Shown: positions 7,752 to 16,678 of the stretch, in pieces | Layout: every line of letters starts with the position of its first letter | How positions within the stretch are numbered: the first letter of the stretch is position 1 | Source of the DNA: Luteococcus sanguinis | Lineage (GTDB): Bacteria; Actinomycetota; Actinomycetes; Propionibacteriales; Propionibacteriaceae | Length of the DNA stretch: 64,000 bases | Assembly (NCBI RefSeq): GCF_039527675.1 | Contig: NZ_BAAAKI010000001.1 | Coordinates: 62,001-126,000 of the forward strand | Direction of reading: 5' to 3' | Notes under the pieces: generated by a model | Databases searched by the model: none | What the model was told of the DNA's origin: nothing | Seen by the model: the letters and a program-made list of their open reading frames with translations, nothing else | Position numbers and translations under genes: made by a program

Positions 7752-8672
7752 GTGACCGAGAAGAAGCACCAGCAGGCCGAGAAGTCCCAGCTGGGTTTTG
7801 CCAACCCCGTTGACGCCTACGCCGACCTGGACATCCCCGAGCAGCAGCAGCCAGAGCCCGGCCTCGACGCCGACCTCACCCCGAAGCCCGATCGTGGCGA
7901 GAAGACCTACCACGGCCTCGGCCGGCTGGCCGGGCGCAAGGCCTTGGTCACCGGGGGTGACTCCGGCATCGGTGCCGCCGTGGTGATCGCCTTCGCCCGC
8001 GAGGGTGCCGACGTCGCCTTCGGCTACCTGCCCGAGGAGCAGGAGGACGCCGACACGATCAAGGCACTGGTCGAGGCCGAGGGAAGAGTTGCCGTGCCGC
8101 TGCCCGGGGACATCACCAACGCGGAGAACTGCCGCGAACTGGTGTCGCAGGCCGTCGAGAAGCTCGGTGGACTGGACATCCTCGTCAACAATGCGGGCCA
8201 CCAGAAGGCCGTCGAGAGTCTCGAGGAGCTCACCGACGAGCAGTTCCAGCAGACACTGGACACCAACCTCTCCGCGATGTTCTGGATCACCAAGGCGGCC
8301 CTGCCGCACTTGGTGCCCGGCTCGACGATCATCAACACGACGTCGATCCAGGCCTACAAGCCCTCCGAGACGCTCGTCGACTACGCCACCACCAAGGCCG
8401 GCATCAACAACTTCACCAAGGGCCTTGCGCAGCAGTTGGCGCCCAAGGGAATCCGGGTGAACGCCGTGGCTCCCGGCCCGATCTGGACGCCGCTTCAGGT
8501 GCAGGGTGGCCAGCCGATCGAGAAGCTGCCGAAGTTCGGCAAGGACACCCCGCTGGGTCGAGCCGGTCACCCGGTGGAGCTGGCCCCGGCCTACGTCTTC
8601 CTGGCCTCCCCGGAGTCCAGCTATGTGATCGGCGAGACGCTCAACGTCAATGGCGGGATGCCGACGCCCTGA
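7752..8672 (+). CDS. SDR family oxidoreductase (YghA/YhdF-like)
   Basis: A 306-residue short-chain dehydrogenase. After a charged 55-residue N-terminal extension typical of the YghA/general-stress SDRs come the nucleotide-binding TGGDSGIG (67-74), NNAG (146-149), catalytic Ser about 198, and the Tyr-x3-Lys pair at Y211/K215 (DYATTKAG), with NVNGGMPTP at the end. The substrate is not evident; relatives act on aldehydes, sugars or steroids. Start GTG 7752 has AAGGAC 7 bases upstream. It is divergent from the N-formylglutamate hydrolase gene. Confidence 0.92.
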   Translation: MTEKKHQQAEKSQLGFANPVDAYADLDIPEQQQPEPGLDADLTPKPDRGEKTYHGLGRLAGRKALVTGGDSGIGAAVVIAFAREGADVAFGYLPEEQEDADTIKALVEAEGRVAVPLPGDITNAENCRELVSQAVEKLGGLDILVNNAGHQKAVESLEELTDEQFQQTLDTNLSAMFWITKAALPHLVPGSTIINTTSIQAYKPSETLVDYATTKAGINNFTKGLAQQLAPKGIRVNAVAPGPIWTPLQVQGGQPIEKLPKFGKDTPLGRAGHPVELAPAYVFLASPESSYVIGETLNVNGGMPTP

Positions 8673-8960
8673 CCTCTCGGCACGCTCGGGACCGTTCGGA
8701 GGCTCGGAGACCGCTCCGGGCCTCCACGGCGGCCACGCCCGTCGAGGTCCCGTGACGTGAAGCATCGCCCCTGTCAGAGGAGACGGTGCAGCAGCGTTGC
8801 ACTGCTGCGTGGCAGGCTATTCCGCATGACCGGCCTGCGCAGGCACTGGGGGCAGTTCGAGTAGTTCGAGATCGTGCGGATCATTGGTCCGCGGGATGCA
8901 GTGCGATCCGGGACGGCCGTGGCGCAGAATGTGCACGCCCGATCGTCGGAAGGACCCCTC

Positions 8961-9602
8961 GTGCCCGCTCCCAACAACCACCGCCCAGCCCTTTTGCACG
9001 TCGGGGCGGCACTGGTGGTCGGAATCTTCGTCGCCTCAGCACTGCTCCTGCTCAGGCACGCGCAACTGGCGCTGGTCGGTGGCTGGGTGGCCACGGGGAC
9101 AACGTGGTGTGCGCTGGTCTGGTTCTCGGTGCGCAGAATGGATGGGGACGCCACGAAGGAGCACTCGCAGGTGGAGGACAGCGGACGCGCGGCGAGCGGC
9201 TTTGGCCTGCTGATGGCCTCTGTCGCGAGCCTCGCCGGTGTGGGGCAACTACTGGTCGCCGGATCGCAGCAGGGTTCCTCAGGGATCGTGGAGGGCCTCC
9301 TCGGTCTGGCCGCCGTCTTCACGTCCTGGTTCACGGTCCACCTGGTGTGGTCGCTGCGCTACGCGCGCCTGTACTACGGCGAGGGCGATCGCGGCATCGA
9401 CTTCCCCCAAGACGACAGCCCTGACTACCGCGACTTCATGTACCTCGGCTACTGCCTCGGGATGACCTACCAGGTCAGCGACACCGACCTCACCACCAAG
9501 GTGGTGCGTCGAGCTGTCACGCGCCACACGCTGCTGAGCTACCTGTTCGGCGCGGTCGTGGTGGCGTGCTCGATCAATCTGGTGGTCCAGTTGACGAGCT
9601 GA
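8961..9602 (+). CDS. DUF1345 domain-containing membrane protein
   Basis: About 213 residues with five predicted membrane segments (roughly residues 12-30, 35-55, 75-95, 105-125 and the C-terminal 185-210). It carries the family's conserved FTVHLVWSLRYARLYY and an acidic stretch before a YLGYCLGMTYQVSDTDL motif. This fits DUF1345, of unknown function. GTG 8961 follows GAAGGA by 7 bases. Its stop is 6 bases from the stop of the convergent EVE-like gene, with a small GCTGAC/GTCAGC hairpin across the junction. Confidence 0.82.
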   Translation: MPAPNNHRPALLHVGAALVVGIFVASALLLLRHAQLALVGGWVATGTTWCALVWFSVRRMDGDATKEHSQVEDSGRAASGFGLLMASVASLAGVGQLLVAGSQQGSSGIVEGLLGLAAVFTSWFTVHLVWSLRYARLYYGEGDRGIDFPQDDSPDYRDFMYLGYCLGMTYQVSDTDLTTKVVRRAVTRHTLLSYLFGAVVVACSINLVVQLTS

Positions 9603-9608
9603 CCCGAG

Positions 9609-10850
9609 TCAGCGCTCCCAGACGTAGAGCGTCGGACGAATGTCGTCAGCACTGATCCGGGCTGGCTCGATGATCAGCTGCCCGGTGCCCAGCACCGCCG
9701 AACCACCCTCGAACTCGACATCGCAGAGCAGGGCGAGGTCGCACTCGTCCGGGTGCGCCAGCAGATGCTCCACCTCCTCGGCACTCAGGTGCACCGGGCG
9801 GCCGGCGGTCTCGATCGCCTTGGCCAGCAGGAAGCGGTTCTCGCCGTCGCGGGTGAGCATGGCATCGAAGGGAAGGTCGGCGTGGGCCGCCACGACCTCC
9901 CAGCCATCGGCGACGAGCTGCTCGAGCGCACGTTGGGCCGCCTCGGCGCCCAGCGTGCGGCGTCGCGCATCCTCGGACGACCAGCCCGGTTCGGGTCGCA
10001 CCATGGTGGGCCTGCCGTCGCCGAGGTGCTCGGCCCACAACTCCTCCAACTGCTCGGCCATGGGCTGGTGCAGCTCCACGCCGCCCTTCTGCGGTGTCCA
10101 CCCGTAGCCGGGCACCCGCTGCTGGACGACCGAGAGGTCGATCATCCGCTCCTCGGGGAGCAGGACGTCCCAGGTGATGTCGACGTAGTTGCCGACCTTG
10201 CTCGGATCGTCCCAGTGCTCGGCCTGGTAGACGGGGGTGTGCACGATACCCGCACCGCGAATGCCGCGGTTGCCAGGGCCGGCCTGAACCAGGAAGACCC
10301 GATCGCCGGACTCGATGCCTTGGCGACGCCCACCGGTCATCCACGGCTCACGCCACGACCCACCAGCGGCGGTGCGGGCCACGATGTCGGCCTCGTCCTC
10401 GGGCGCCCAGACCCACTTGTCGGGGTAGAGGTTGAGCAGGAAGGTGCGCCGGGAGCGCGGGCTGTAGCGCTCGGCGGCTGGCATCGACTCCAGGTCGGAG
10501 GTGTCGAAGCTGGAGACCTGCGCGGTGGAGTCGACGGCACGGTTGACCAGCGCGTCACGCACCGGATCGCCGGGCGGCAGGATCCGTCCCAGCAGCGCTT
10601 GCCGCGGCCCCTCCGGGGTCTCGAGGTGCTCGATGCCCTCGAGTTCGGCGACCAGTTTCACCAGCCCCTCATGAGTGAAGGTGGCGAGGCTTTCGTTCTG
10701 CGCCTGTTCCTCCAGCACGAAGACGCCGCGGTTCGCGTTCCACGAGATCTCGTCCGAGACCTGTGGGTCATAGCCGACGAATGACCGAGGTATCGGCTGG
10801 GCCGCGGGGTCCACGTCGGTGCGGGCGTCAAGGTTGATGTTGATGGCCAC
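9609..10850 (-). CDS. EVE (PUA-like) domain protein with DUF3883-like C-terminus
   Basis: A 413-residue protein from a GTG start preceded by AGAGG. The N-terminal 120 residues are not recognised. Residues about 125-245 look like an EVE/PUA-type domain: FLLNLYPDKWVW, a middle SGDRVFLVQAGPGNRGIRGAG strand pair, NYVDITWDVLL and GYGWTPQKGGVEL. The C-terminal part (about 290-370: ALEQLVADGWEV, LTRDGENRFLLAKAIETAG, VHLSAEEVEHLLAHPDECDLALL) resembles DUF3883. EVE domains read modified bases and often accompany DUF3883 in restriction and other defence genes. That role is inferred here, and no partner nuclease is adjacent. Confidence 0.6.
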   Translation of the reverse strand: MAININLDARTDVDPAAQPIPRSFVGYDPQVSDEISWNANRGVFVLEEQAQNESLATFTHEGLVKLVAELEGIEHLETPEGPRQALLGRILPPGDPVRDALVNRAVDSTAQVSSFDTSDLESMPAAERYSPRSRRTFLLNLYPDKWVWAPEDEADIVARTAAGGSWREPWMTGGRRQGIESGDRVFLVQAGPGNRGIRGAGIVHTPVYQAEHWDDPSKVGNYVDITWDVLLPEERMIDLSVVQQRVPGYGWTPQKGGVELHQPMAEQLEELWAEHLGDGRPTMVRPEPGWSSEDARRRTLGAEAAQRALEQLVADGWEVVAAHADLPFDAMLTRDGENRFLLAKAIETAGRPVHLSAEEVEHLLAHPDECDLALLCDVEFEGGSAVLGTGQLIIEPARISADDIRPTLYVWER

Positions 10851-11085
10851 GAGAGCCTCTTTCTGGACGGACGATGCAGGCTGCTCCCCGGAAAATACCG
10901 GCGAAATGGCGGTGGACAACCTTCCCGGCCGCATGTACGCCAACAGCCGAAAGGGGTTGGGGCAAGCATCTGCGGTCGCACCAAGGGCTGGAACCGAGAA
11001 ACCAGGGGCAGGAACCGAGAAATATCCGCCGCATATACTCGAGCCTCGGCGCTGCCCACTTGGCGCCCCATCACAGGAGAACGTC

Positions 11086-12798
11086 ATGAACCGTCGCGAA
11101 CTGCTCGGACTCGGCCTCGCCACCGCTGCGATCGGCTTGGTCGGATGCAACGCAAATCCCACGTCTTCCACCTCCGTCGGCGCGGGCACCGCGTCCGGTT
11201 CGGCGGGCGCCGGCAGCAATGCATTCACCACCCAGACCCCGGTCAAGGGCGGCACCTTGAAGATCCTGAGCTCGTCGAAGGAGATCCACTTCGACCCTGC
11301 AATGAGCCAGAATCTGGCCACCTCGGGGATCCACTACATCGTCCGCGGCCTGACCGCGTGGAAGACCGACCCCAGCGCCGACACCGAGCTCGTCGCCGAC
11401 CTGGCCACCGACACCGGCACCACCACCGACGACGGGAAGACCTGGAAGTACACCCTCAAGGACGGGCTGAAGTACTCCGACGGCAGCGCCATCGTTGCCG
11501 CCGACGTGAAGTTCGGCCTGGAGCGCAGCTTCGACGAGCAGTTGCAGGGCGGCCTGAGCTACCACAAGGTGCTGCTCGACGGTGCCTCCGACTACACCGG
11601 CCCCTCCAATGGCAAGCACCTGGACTCGATCGAGGTGCCGGACGAGAAGACGATCATCTTCCACCTCGTCCGCCCCTTCGCCGACTGGCCCTGGATCACC
11701 TCGATGCCAGCCTTCGCACCGGTGCCCGCCACCAAGGGCATGGGCATTCCCGCCTATGACCACACCCCGCCGTCGTCGGGCCCTTACATGGTGAAGGACT
11801 ACCAGGTCGGCTCGAAGGTGACCTTGGTCCGCAACCCGAACTGGGACGCCGCCACCGACACCGTGCGCCCGGCCTGGCCCGACCAGATCGACTACGAGAT
11901 GGGCCTCAACCCGGAGACCTCCGCCCAGCGGATGGCCTCCGACTCCGGTGACGACAAGAACGCGACCGGCCCCTCGGTCACGGCGGCGCTGATCACGAAG
12001 GTGAATGCGGACGCATCGCTGAAGCAGCGCGTCTACGTCTCCCCCTCGGGCGCGATCAGCTACCTCGTGATGAACACCACCCGCCCCGGTCTGAAGGACC
12101 TGGCGGTGCGCCAGGCCATCAACTACGCCGTCAACAAGCAGCAGGTGCAGACCATCCAGGGCGGTCCGGTATACGGCGGCGACATCGCCACCACCCTGAT
12201 GCCGCCCGGCATCATCGGCCAGGCCGACTACGACCTCTACCCGGCGGAACCGACCGGAGACCAGGCCAAGGCGAAGGAACTGCTGCAGGGCAAGACGGTG
12301 CCTGCGCTCAAGCTCGTCGTCGACTCCTCGAACCCCGAGCAGGGGACGATGGCCAGCTCGATCGTCAGCGACCTGAAGGCCGTCGGCCTCACCGTGAACG
12401 TGGTCAGCCAGGACGCCGACAAGGCCACCGACACCCTGACCAAGAGTGGCGACTTCGACCTGGGCTTCGGCGGGTGGCAGGCCGACTACCCCTCGGCCTA
12501 TGCCGCGCTGCAGCCGATCCTGGCCAGCTCCGAGATCGGCAACGGCAACTACAACATGGCCCGCCTGTCGGATGACGCGCTGGATGCCGCCATCCTGGCG
12601 GCCAGCCAGGAGACCGACGCGGAGAAGTCGAAGACCGCCTGGGCGGCCATCGACAAGCAGGCCATGGCGCTCGCTCCGGTGGTGCCGCTGGTCTACAACA
12701 AGAACGCGTTCATCTACGGCTCCAATGTGGGTGGCTCCTACATCCCGAGCTTCCCGAGCTACACCAACGCCCTGGCCCAAGGCCTCAAGAAGCCGTGA
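11086..12798 (+). CDS. ABC transporter substrate-binding protein, family 5 (peptide/nickel type)
   Basis: A 570-residue secreted lipoprotein with basic start NRRELLG, a hydrophobic segment, and a lipobox LVGC with the lipidated Cys at residue 21. A Ser/Thr/Gly-rich linker follows, then the SBP_bac_5 fold: GGTLKILSSSKEIHFDPA, LKDGLKYSDGSAIVAADVKFGLER, and the late NYAVNKQQVQTI region. Such proteins deliver oligopeptides or nickel to OppBC-type permeases. ATG 11086 follows CAGGAGA. Its TGA overlaps the GTG of the next permease gene. It is first in a run of at least seven genes. Confidence 0.93.
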   Translation: MNRRELLGLGLATAAIGLVGCNANPTSSTSVGAGTASGSAGAGSNAFTTQTPVKGGTLKILSSSKEIHFDPAMSQNLATSGIHYIVRGLTAWKTDPSADTELVADLATDTGTTTDDGKTWKYTLKDGLKYSDGSAIVAADVKFGLERSFDEQLQGGLSYHKVLLDGASDYTGPSNGKHLDSIEVPDEKTIIFHLVRPFADWPWITSMPAFAPVPATKGMGIPAYDHTPPSSGPYMVKDYQVGSKVTLVRNPNWDAATDTVRPAWPDQIDYEMGLNPETSAQRMASDSGDDKNATGPSVTAALITKVNADASLKQRVYVSPSGAISYLVMNTTRPGLKDLAVRQAINYAVNKQQVQTIQGGPVYGGDIATTLMPPGIIGQADYDLYPAEPTGDQAKAKELLQGKTVPALKLVVDSSNPEQGTMASSIVSDLKAVGLTVNVVSQDADKATDTLTKSGDFDLGFGGWQADYPSAYAALQPILASSEIGNGNYNMARLSDDALDAAILAASQETDAEKSKTAWAAIDKQAMALAPVVPLVYNKNAFIYGSNVGGSYIPSFPSYTNALAQGLKKP

Positions 12799-13796
12799 CG
12801 CAGCCGGCATCGGTCATCCCGGGTGCCGCCTCCTCGTCCGANNNNNNNNNNNNNNNNNCTGCCCCACCCGCCGTTCGTCCCAGTTCAGGCCCTCGTCCAC
12901 GTTCCGCCTGGCGACGAATGCTGCGCACCACTCAGGCCCGGATCGGCCTGGCCTGCCTGACCATGGTCGCGCTGCTGGGGCTGTGCGCCCCGCTGATCAG
13001 CGCGATCACCGGGCAGGACCCTGTTCGTTTTGACTCTGCCGCCATCGACGCCGCCACCGGCGGCGTGCCGATCGGGCCGATGGGTGGTGTCTCGTCCACC
13101 CACTGGCTGGGCGTCGAACCCGGCACGGGACGTGACCTGCTGGCCCTGATCGCCTACGGCACCCGCACGTCCGTGCTGATCGCCACCGGCGCCACCGTGC
13201 TGGCGGCGGGGATCGGCGTGCTGGTGGGCTTGTCGATCGGCTACTTCGGCGGTTGGGTCGAGACGGTGTTGGGGCGGGTGGTCGACTTCATGTTCGGCTT
13301 CCCCTCGCTGCTCTTCCTGATTGCGATCCAGCTCGTCGTGCCCGACTCCTTCTCCCGTCCGCTGCTGATCATGGCCTCGCTGGCCTTCTTCGGCTGGGCG
13401 TCAACCGCCCGGCTGGTCGCGGGCCAGGCCAAGGTGCTCGCGGCGCGGGACTACGTCACGGCCGCGCGCTCCACGGGTGCCACGCACCGGGCGGTGCTGA
13501 CCCGTGAGCTGCTGCCGAATCTTGTGGGCACCATCGTCGTCATCGTGGCGCTGCAGTTCCCGGGCTTCGTGGGGACGGGCGCTGGCCTGAGCTTCCTCGG
13601 TATCGGCGTGGGTCCGCAGACCCCGGAGCTGGGACGCCTGATCGGCAACTCCATCACCTGGACCTACACCGGCGCCGACCCCTGGTACCTGCTCTTCCCG
13701 GGCGCCGCGCTCTTCCTTCTGGTGCTCGGCTCCACCCTCGTCGGCGATGCCCTGCGCGACGCCTTCGACGTCCGCACCGAACAGGACGCGCAGTGA
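12795..13796 (+). CDS. ABC transporter permease, DppC/OppC type
   Basis: About 333 residues, with an Ala/Pro-rich N-terminus interrupted by 17 undetermined bases (12842-12858). Six membrane segments follow and the inner-membrane coupling loop RDYVTAARSTGATHRAVLTRELLPN, diagnostic of DppC/OppC permeases. It starts at GTG 12795, overlapping the previous stop by four bases (GTGA). The frame is kept across the N run, but the true length of that linker is not known. The product moves the ligand delivered by the preceding lipoprotein. Confidence 0.9.
   Translation: MTQPASVIPGAASSSXXXXXXXAPPAVRPSSGPRPRSAWRRMLRTTQARIGLACLTMVALLGLCAPLISAITGQDPVRFDSAAIDAATGGVPIGPMGGVSSTHWLGVEPGTGRDLLALIAYGTRTSVLIATGATVLAAGIGVLVGLSIGYFGGWVETVLGRVVDFMFGFPSLLFLIAIQLVVPDSFSRPLLIMASLAFFGWASTARLVAGQAKVLAARDYVTAARSTGATHRAVLTRELLPNLVGTIVVIVALQFPGFVGTGAGLSFLGIGVGPQTPELGRLIGNSITWTYTGADPWYLLFPGAALFLLVLGSTLVGDALRDAFDVRTEQDAQ
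12842..12858. other. assembly gap (17 N) inside permease gene
   Basis: Seventeen undetermined bases lie in the Ala/Pro/Ser-rich start of the DppC-like permease. The reading frame is the same on both sides if 17 is the true length. Confidence 0.95.
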
Positions 13797-14779
13797 CTCG
13801 CTACATCCTGCGGCGCATCGCCGCCTCGGCCCTCGTCCTGCTGTTGATCTCCTTGGCGGTCTACCTGCTCTTCTTCAGCAGCGCCGTCGACCCGGCCCGC
13901 GTCATGTGCGGACGCCCCTGCTACCCCGACCGGCTGGCCCAGATCAAGGCCTTCATGCAGACCGACCGCTCGGCCTTCGTGCAGTGGGTCGACTTCGTGA
14001 AGGGCCTGTTCGTCGGACGGACCTTCGGGGCCGGCAACGAGGCGATCCACTGCGCCGCCCCGTGCGTCGGCTTCAGCTTCGAACTGCGCCAACCCGTCAC
14101 TCAGCTCATATGGCAGCGGCTGCCGATCACCGCGTCCATCGCGCTCGGTGCCATCGTCGTCGCGGTCGCCCTCGGGATGTCCGGCGGCGTGCTGGCCGCG
14201 CTGCGCCGCAACACCTGGGTTGACCAGTTGTTGCGGGGGCTGACCTTGGTGCTGATCGCCACCCCCACCTACCTGCTCGGCCTGCTGGCCCTGCTGGTCT
14301 TCGGCTTCTACCTGAACTCCGTTCCGGTCAGCGGCTATGTGCCCTTCGCCGAGAGCCCCGTCGACTGGGCCTGGCACCTGGTGACGCCGTGGTTCGTGCT
14401 GGGGGCGCTGTTCGCGGCCAGCTACCTGCGCTTTGCCCGCAACCAGATGCTGGACGAACTGGGCGGGGACCACCTGCTTGCCCTGCGCGCCACCGGGGCC
14501 CCGCGGCGCAGCGTGCTGCGCGTCGCCCGCCGCGGCGTGTGGGTACCGATCACGACGATGGTGGGCCTGGACATCGCTGGCCTGCTGGGCGGCGCGGTCT
14601 TCACCGAACGAGTGTTCGGCATCCATGGCCTCGGCGAGCTGTTGATCGACGCCGTCTCCCGCCGCGACCTCGGCCTGGTGGTCGGCACCAGCCTGTTCGG
14701 AGCGGCCTTGGTCATTGTCGCGAACCTGGTCGTGGACATTGCCCAGGGCCTGATCGACCCGAGGATCCGCCGTGGATGA
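13793..14779 (+). CDS. ABC transporter permease, DppB/OppB type
   Basis: A 328-residue protein with the DppB/OppB signature: N-terminal RYILRRIAASALVLLLISLAV, a long outer loop, five further membrane segments, and the coupling motif DHLLALRATGAPRRSVLRVA. An extracytoplasmic loop at about residues 40-100 has four cysteines (around MCGRPCY and HCAAPC), unusual for this family. The GTG start overlaps the previous stop by four bases. In most dpp/opp operons the B permease precedes C; here the order is reversed. Confidence 0.91.
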   Translation: MTRYILRRIAASALVLLLISLAVYLLFFSSAVDPARVMCGRPCYPDRLAQIKAFMQTDRSAFVQWVDFVKGLFVGRTFGAGNEAIHCAAPCVGFSFELRQPVTQLIWQRLPITASIALGAIVVAVALGMSGGVLAALRRNTWVDQLLRGLTLVLIATPTYLLGLLALLVFGFYLNSVPVSGYVPFAESPVDWAWHLVTPWFVLGALFAASYLRFARNQMLDELGGDHLLALRATGAPRRSVLRVARRGVWVPITTMVGLDIAGLLGGAVFTERVFGIHGLGELLIDAVSRRDLGLVVGTSLFGAALVIVANLVVDIAQGLIDPRIRRG

Positions 14780-15818
14780 GCTGGACACGACAGCACTGAG
14801 CGTGCGCGACCTGCACGTCACCTTCAATGCGGGCACCCCGCGCGAGGTGCGCGCCGTCGACGGGGTCAGCTTCGACCTGAATCGCGGCCGGGTGCTCGGC
14901 GTGGTCGGGGAATCCGGTTCCGGCAAGTCGGTCACGGGCCTGGCCTGCCTCGGTCTGCTGCCTGACAGCGCCCAGGTCAGCGGGCAGCTGTTGGTCGGCG
15001 GACAGGACATGGTCAGCGCACCCGAGAAGGTGCGCGAGGGCGTCCGTGGCCAACAGATCGCGATGGTCTTCCAGGACGCGCTCGCCGCCCTGAACCCCTA
15101 TCGCACCGTCGGACGCCAGATCGGGGACGCCTACCGGCTGCGCCACGACGCCACCCGGGCGCAGGCCGAGACCCGCGCCGCCGAGGTGCTCGGCGAGGTC
15201 GGGATCCGTGACCCTCGGCAGGCCGCGCGACGCTACCCGCACGAGTTCAGCGGCGGCATGCGCCAGCGTGCGATGATCGCAATGGCCATCGTCAACGAAC
15301 CCAGCGTTCTGGTGGCCGACGAACCCACCACCGCCCTCGACGTCACCGTCCAGTCACAGGTGCTCGACCTGCTGGTCGACCTGGTGCAGCGCCTCGACAT
15401 GGCCATGGTGCTGGTCACCCACGACATGGGCGTGGTCGCGGAGGTCGCCGACGAGGTGGCCGTCATGTACTCCGGACGGCTCGTGGAGACCGCCGACGTG
15501 GAGACCATCTTCGAGCGTCCCGGCCACCCCTACACCGTCGGCCTGTTGGCCTCGATGCCCCGGCTGGACGCGGTCGCAGGACGCCTCCCGACCCTGCCCG
15601 GGGTTCCGGCCAGCGGCGTCGACCGACCGCCCGGTTGCCCCTTCCACCCCCGGTGCGCTGTGGCGGACTCGGTCGGCGAGGCCTGCCACACGATCGTCCC
15701 GGAGCTGCGGGAACGTCCGGGTGGTCCGGGCCACCTGGCCGCGTGCCATGCCGACGCGAGCCAGGTCGACGCCTTGCGGGCGACGATGACGCAGCGCCAG
15801 GGAGGTCAGGATGGCTGA
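14772..15818 (+). CDS. ABC transporter ATP-binding protein, DppD/OppD type
   Basis: A 348-residue ATPase with Walker A GESGSGKS (about 50-57), signature FSGGMRQR, Walker B LVADEPTTALD, the switch His in VTHDMG, and the oligopeptide-transporter C-terminal domain with its CPFHPRCAVA cysteine pattern. It starts at GTG 14772 and overlaps the previous gene by eight bases. It pairs with the next gene to form the heterodimeric motor of the transporter. Confidence 0.93.
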   Translation: MDELDTTALSVRDLHVTFNAGTPREVRAVDGVSFDLNRGRVLGVVGESGSGKSVTGLACLGLLPDSAQVSGQLLVGGQDMVSAPEKVREGVRGQQIAMVFQDALAALNPYRTVGRQIGDAYRLRHDATRAQAETRAAEVLGEVGIRDPRQAARRYPHEFSGGMRQRAMIAMAIVNEPSVLVADEPTTALDVTVQSQVLDLLVDLVQRLDMAMVLVTHDMGVVAEVADEVAVMYSGRLVETADVETIFERPGHPYTVGLLASMPRLDAVAGRLPTLPGVPASGVDRPPGCPFHPRCAVADSVGEACHTIVPELRERPGGPGHLAACHADASQVDALRATMTQRQGGQDG

Positions 15819-16677
15819 CCAAGAGGTGGTGCTCCGGCTGGATGGCCTGGACAAGACCTTCACCAGTGCCCGTGGACTGCTCAGCCGCGGTTCGACGACC
15901 CACGCCGTGGACGACGTGGACCTGGAGGTGCGCCGCGGCGAGACGCTCGCCCTGGTCGGGGAATCCGGTTCCGGCAAGTCGACCGTCGCCCGGATGGCGT
16001 TGCGGCTGCTCGATGCCGACGCGGGCACCATCACCTTCGCCGGGCAGGACATCACGCACCTGTCTGCCAGGCGGATGCGTCCCCTGCGCCGGGAGATGGC
16101 GATGGTCTTCCAGGACCCCTATGCCTCGCTGAACCCCCGCCAGCGCGTCGGGCAGACGATCCGCAATGTGCTGGCCAACTTCGACCTGCCACGTTCGGAC
16201 GAGCGGATCGCTGAGCTGATGGTGCAGGTGGGGCTGGATCCGCGGTTCGCCACCCGCTACCCGCACGAGTTCTCTGGCGGGCAACGCCAACGTATCGGCA
16301 TCGCCCGGGCGCTGGCCTCGCAGCCACGGCTGCTCGTTGCCGATGAACCCGTCTCGGCGCTGGACGTGTCGGTGCGCGCGCAGATCCTCAACCTGCTCAC
16401 CGACCTGCGTGACCAACACCAGCTGGCGGTGCTGCTGATCTCCCACGATCTTGCCGTGGTCAAGACGGTGGCTGACCGGGTGGCGGTGATGCGGGAGGGA
16501 CGCATCGTCGAGCAGGGCAGCGTCGAGCAGGTCTACATGCACCCGCGCGACGACTACACGAGGGCGCTGCTGGCAGCGGTCCCGGTGCCGGACCCAGCCC
16601 GACGGCGCCGCAGGACCCTCACCGTGGCCGAGACAGCCCAGATCCCAGGAGACGGGGTGGACGGCGTCGAGAGGTGA
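15811..16677 (+). CDS. ABC transporter ATP-binding protein, DppF/OppF type
   Basis: A 288-residue ATPase with Walker A GESGSGKS, signature FSGGQRQR, Walker B LVADEPVSALD and switch ISHDLAVV. ATG 15811 overlaps the previous gene by eight bases and has an in-gene GGAGGTC a few bases upstream. It is shorter than classical OppF and has no C-terminal cysteine motif. The stop is one base from the start of the histidine kinase gene, so the transporter and two-component system are probably co-transcribed. Confidence 0.93.
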   Translation: MADQEVVLRLDGLDKTFTSARGLLSRGSTTHAVDDVDLEVRRGETLALVGESGSGKSTVARMALRLLDADAGTITFAGQDITHLSARRMRPLRREMAMVFQDPYASLNPRQRVGQTIRNVLANFDLPRSDERIAELMVQVGLDPRFATRYPHEFSGGQRQRIGIARALASQPRLLVADEPVSALDVSVRAQILNLLTDLRDQHQLAVLLISHDLAVVKTVADRVAVMREGRIVEQGSVEQVYMHPRDDYTRALLAAVPVPDPARRRRRTLTVAETAQIPGDGVDGVER

Positions 16678-16678
16678 G

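Noticed and set aside
8786..8808. Terminator after the SDR gene (GCAGCAG/CTGCTGC hairpin)
   Set aside because: Only 7 bp, more than 110 bases after the stop, without a T run.
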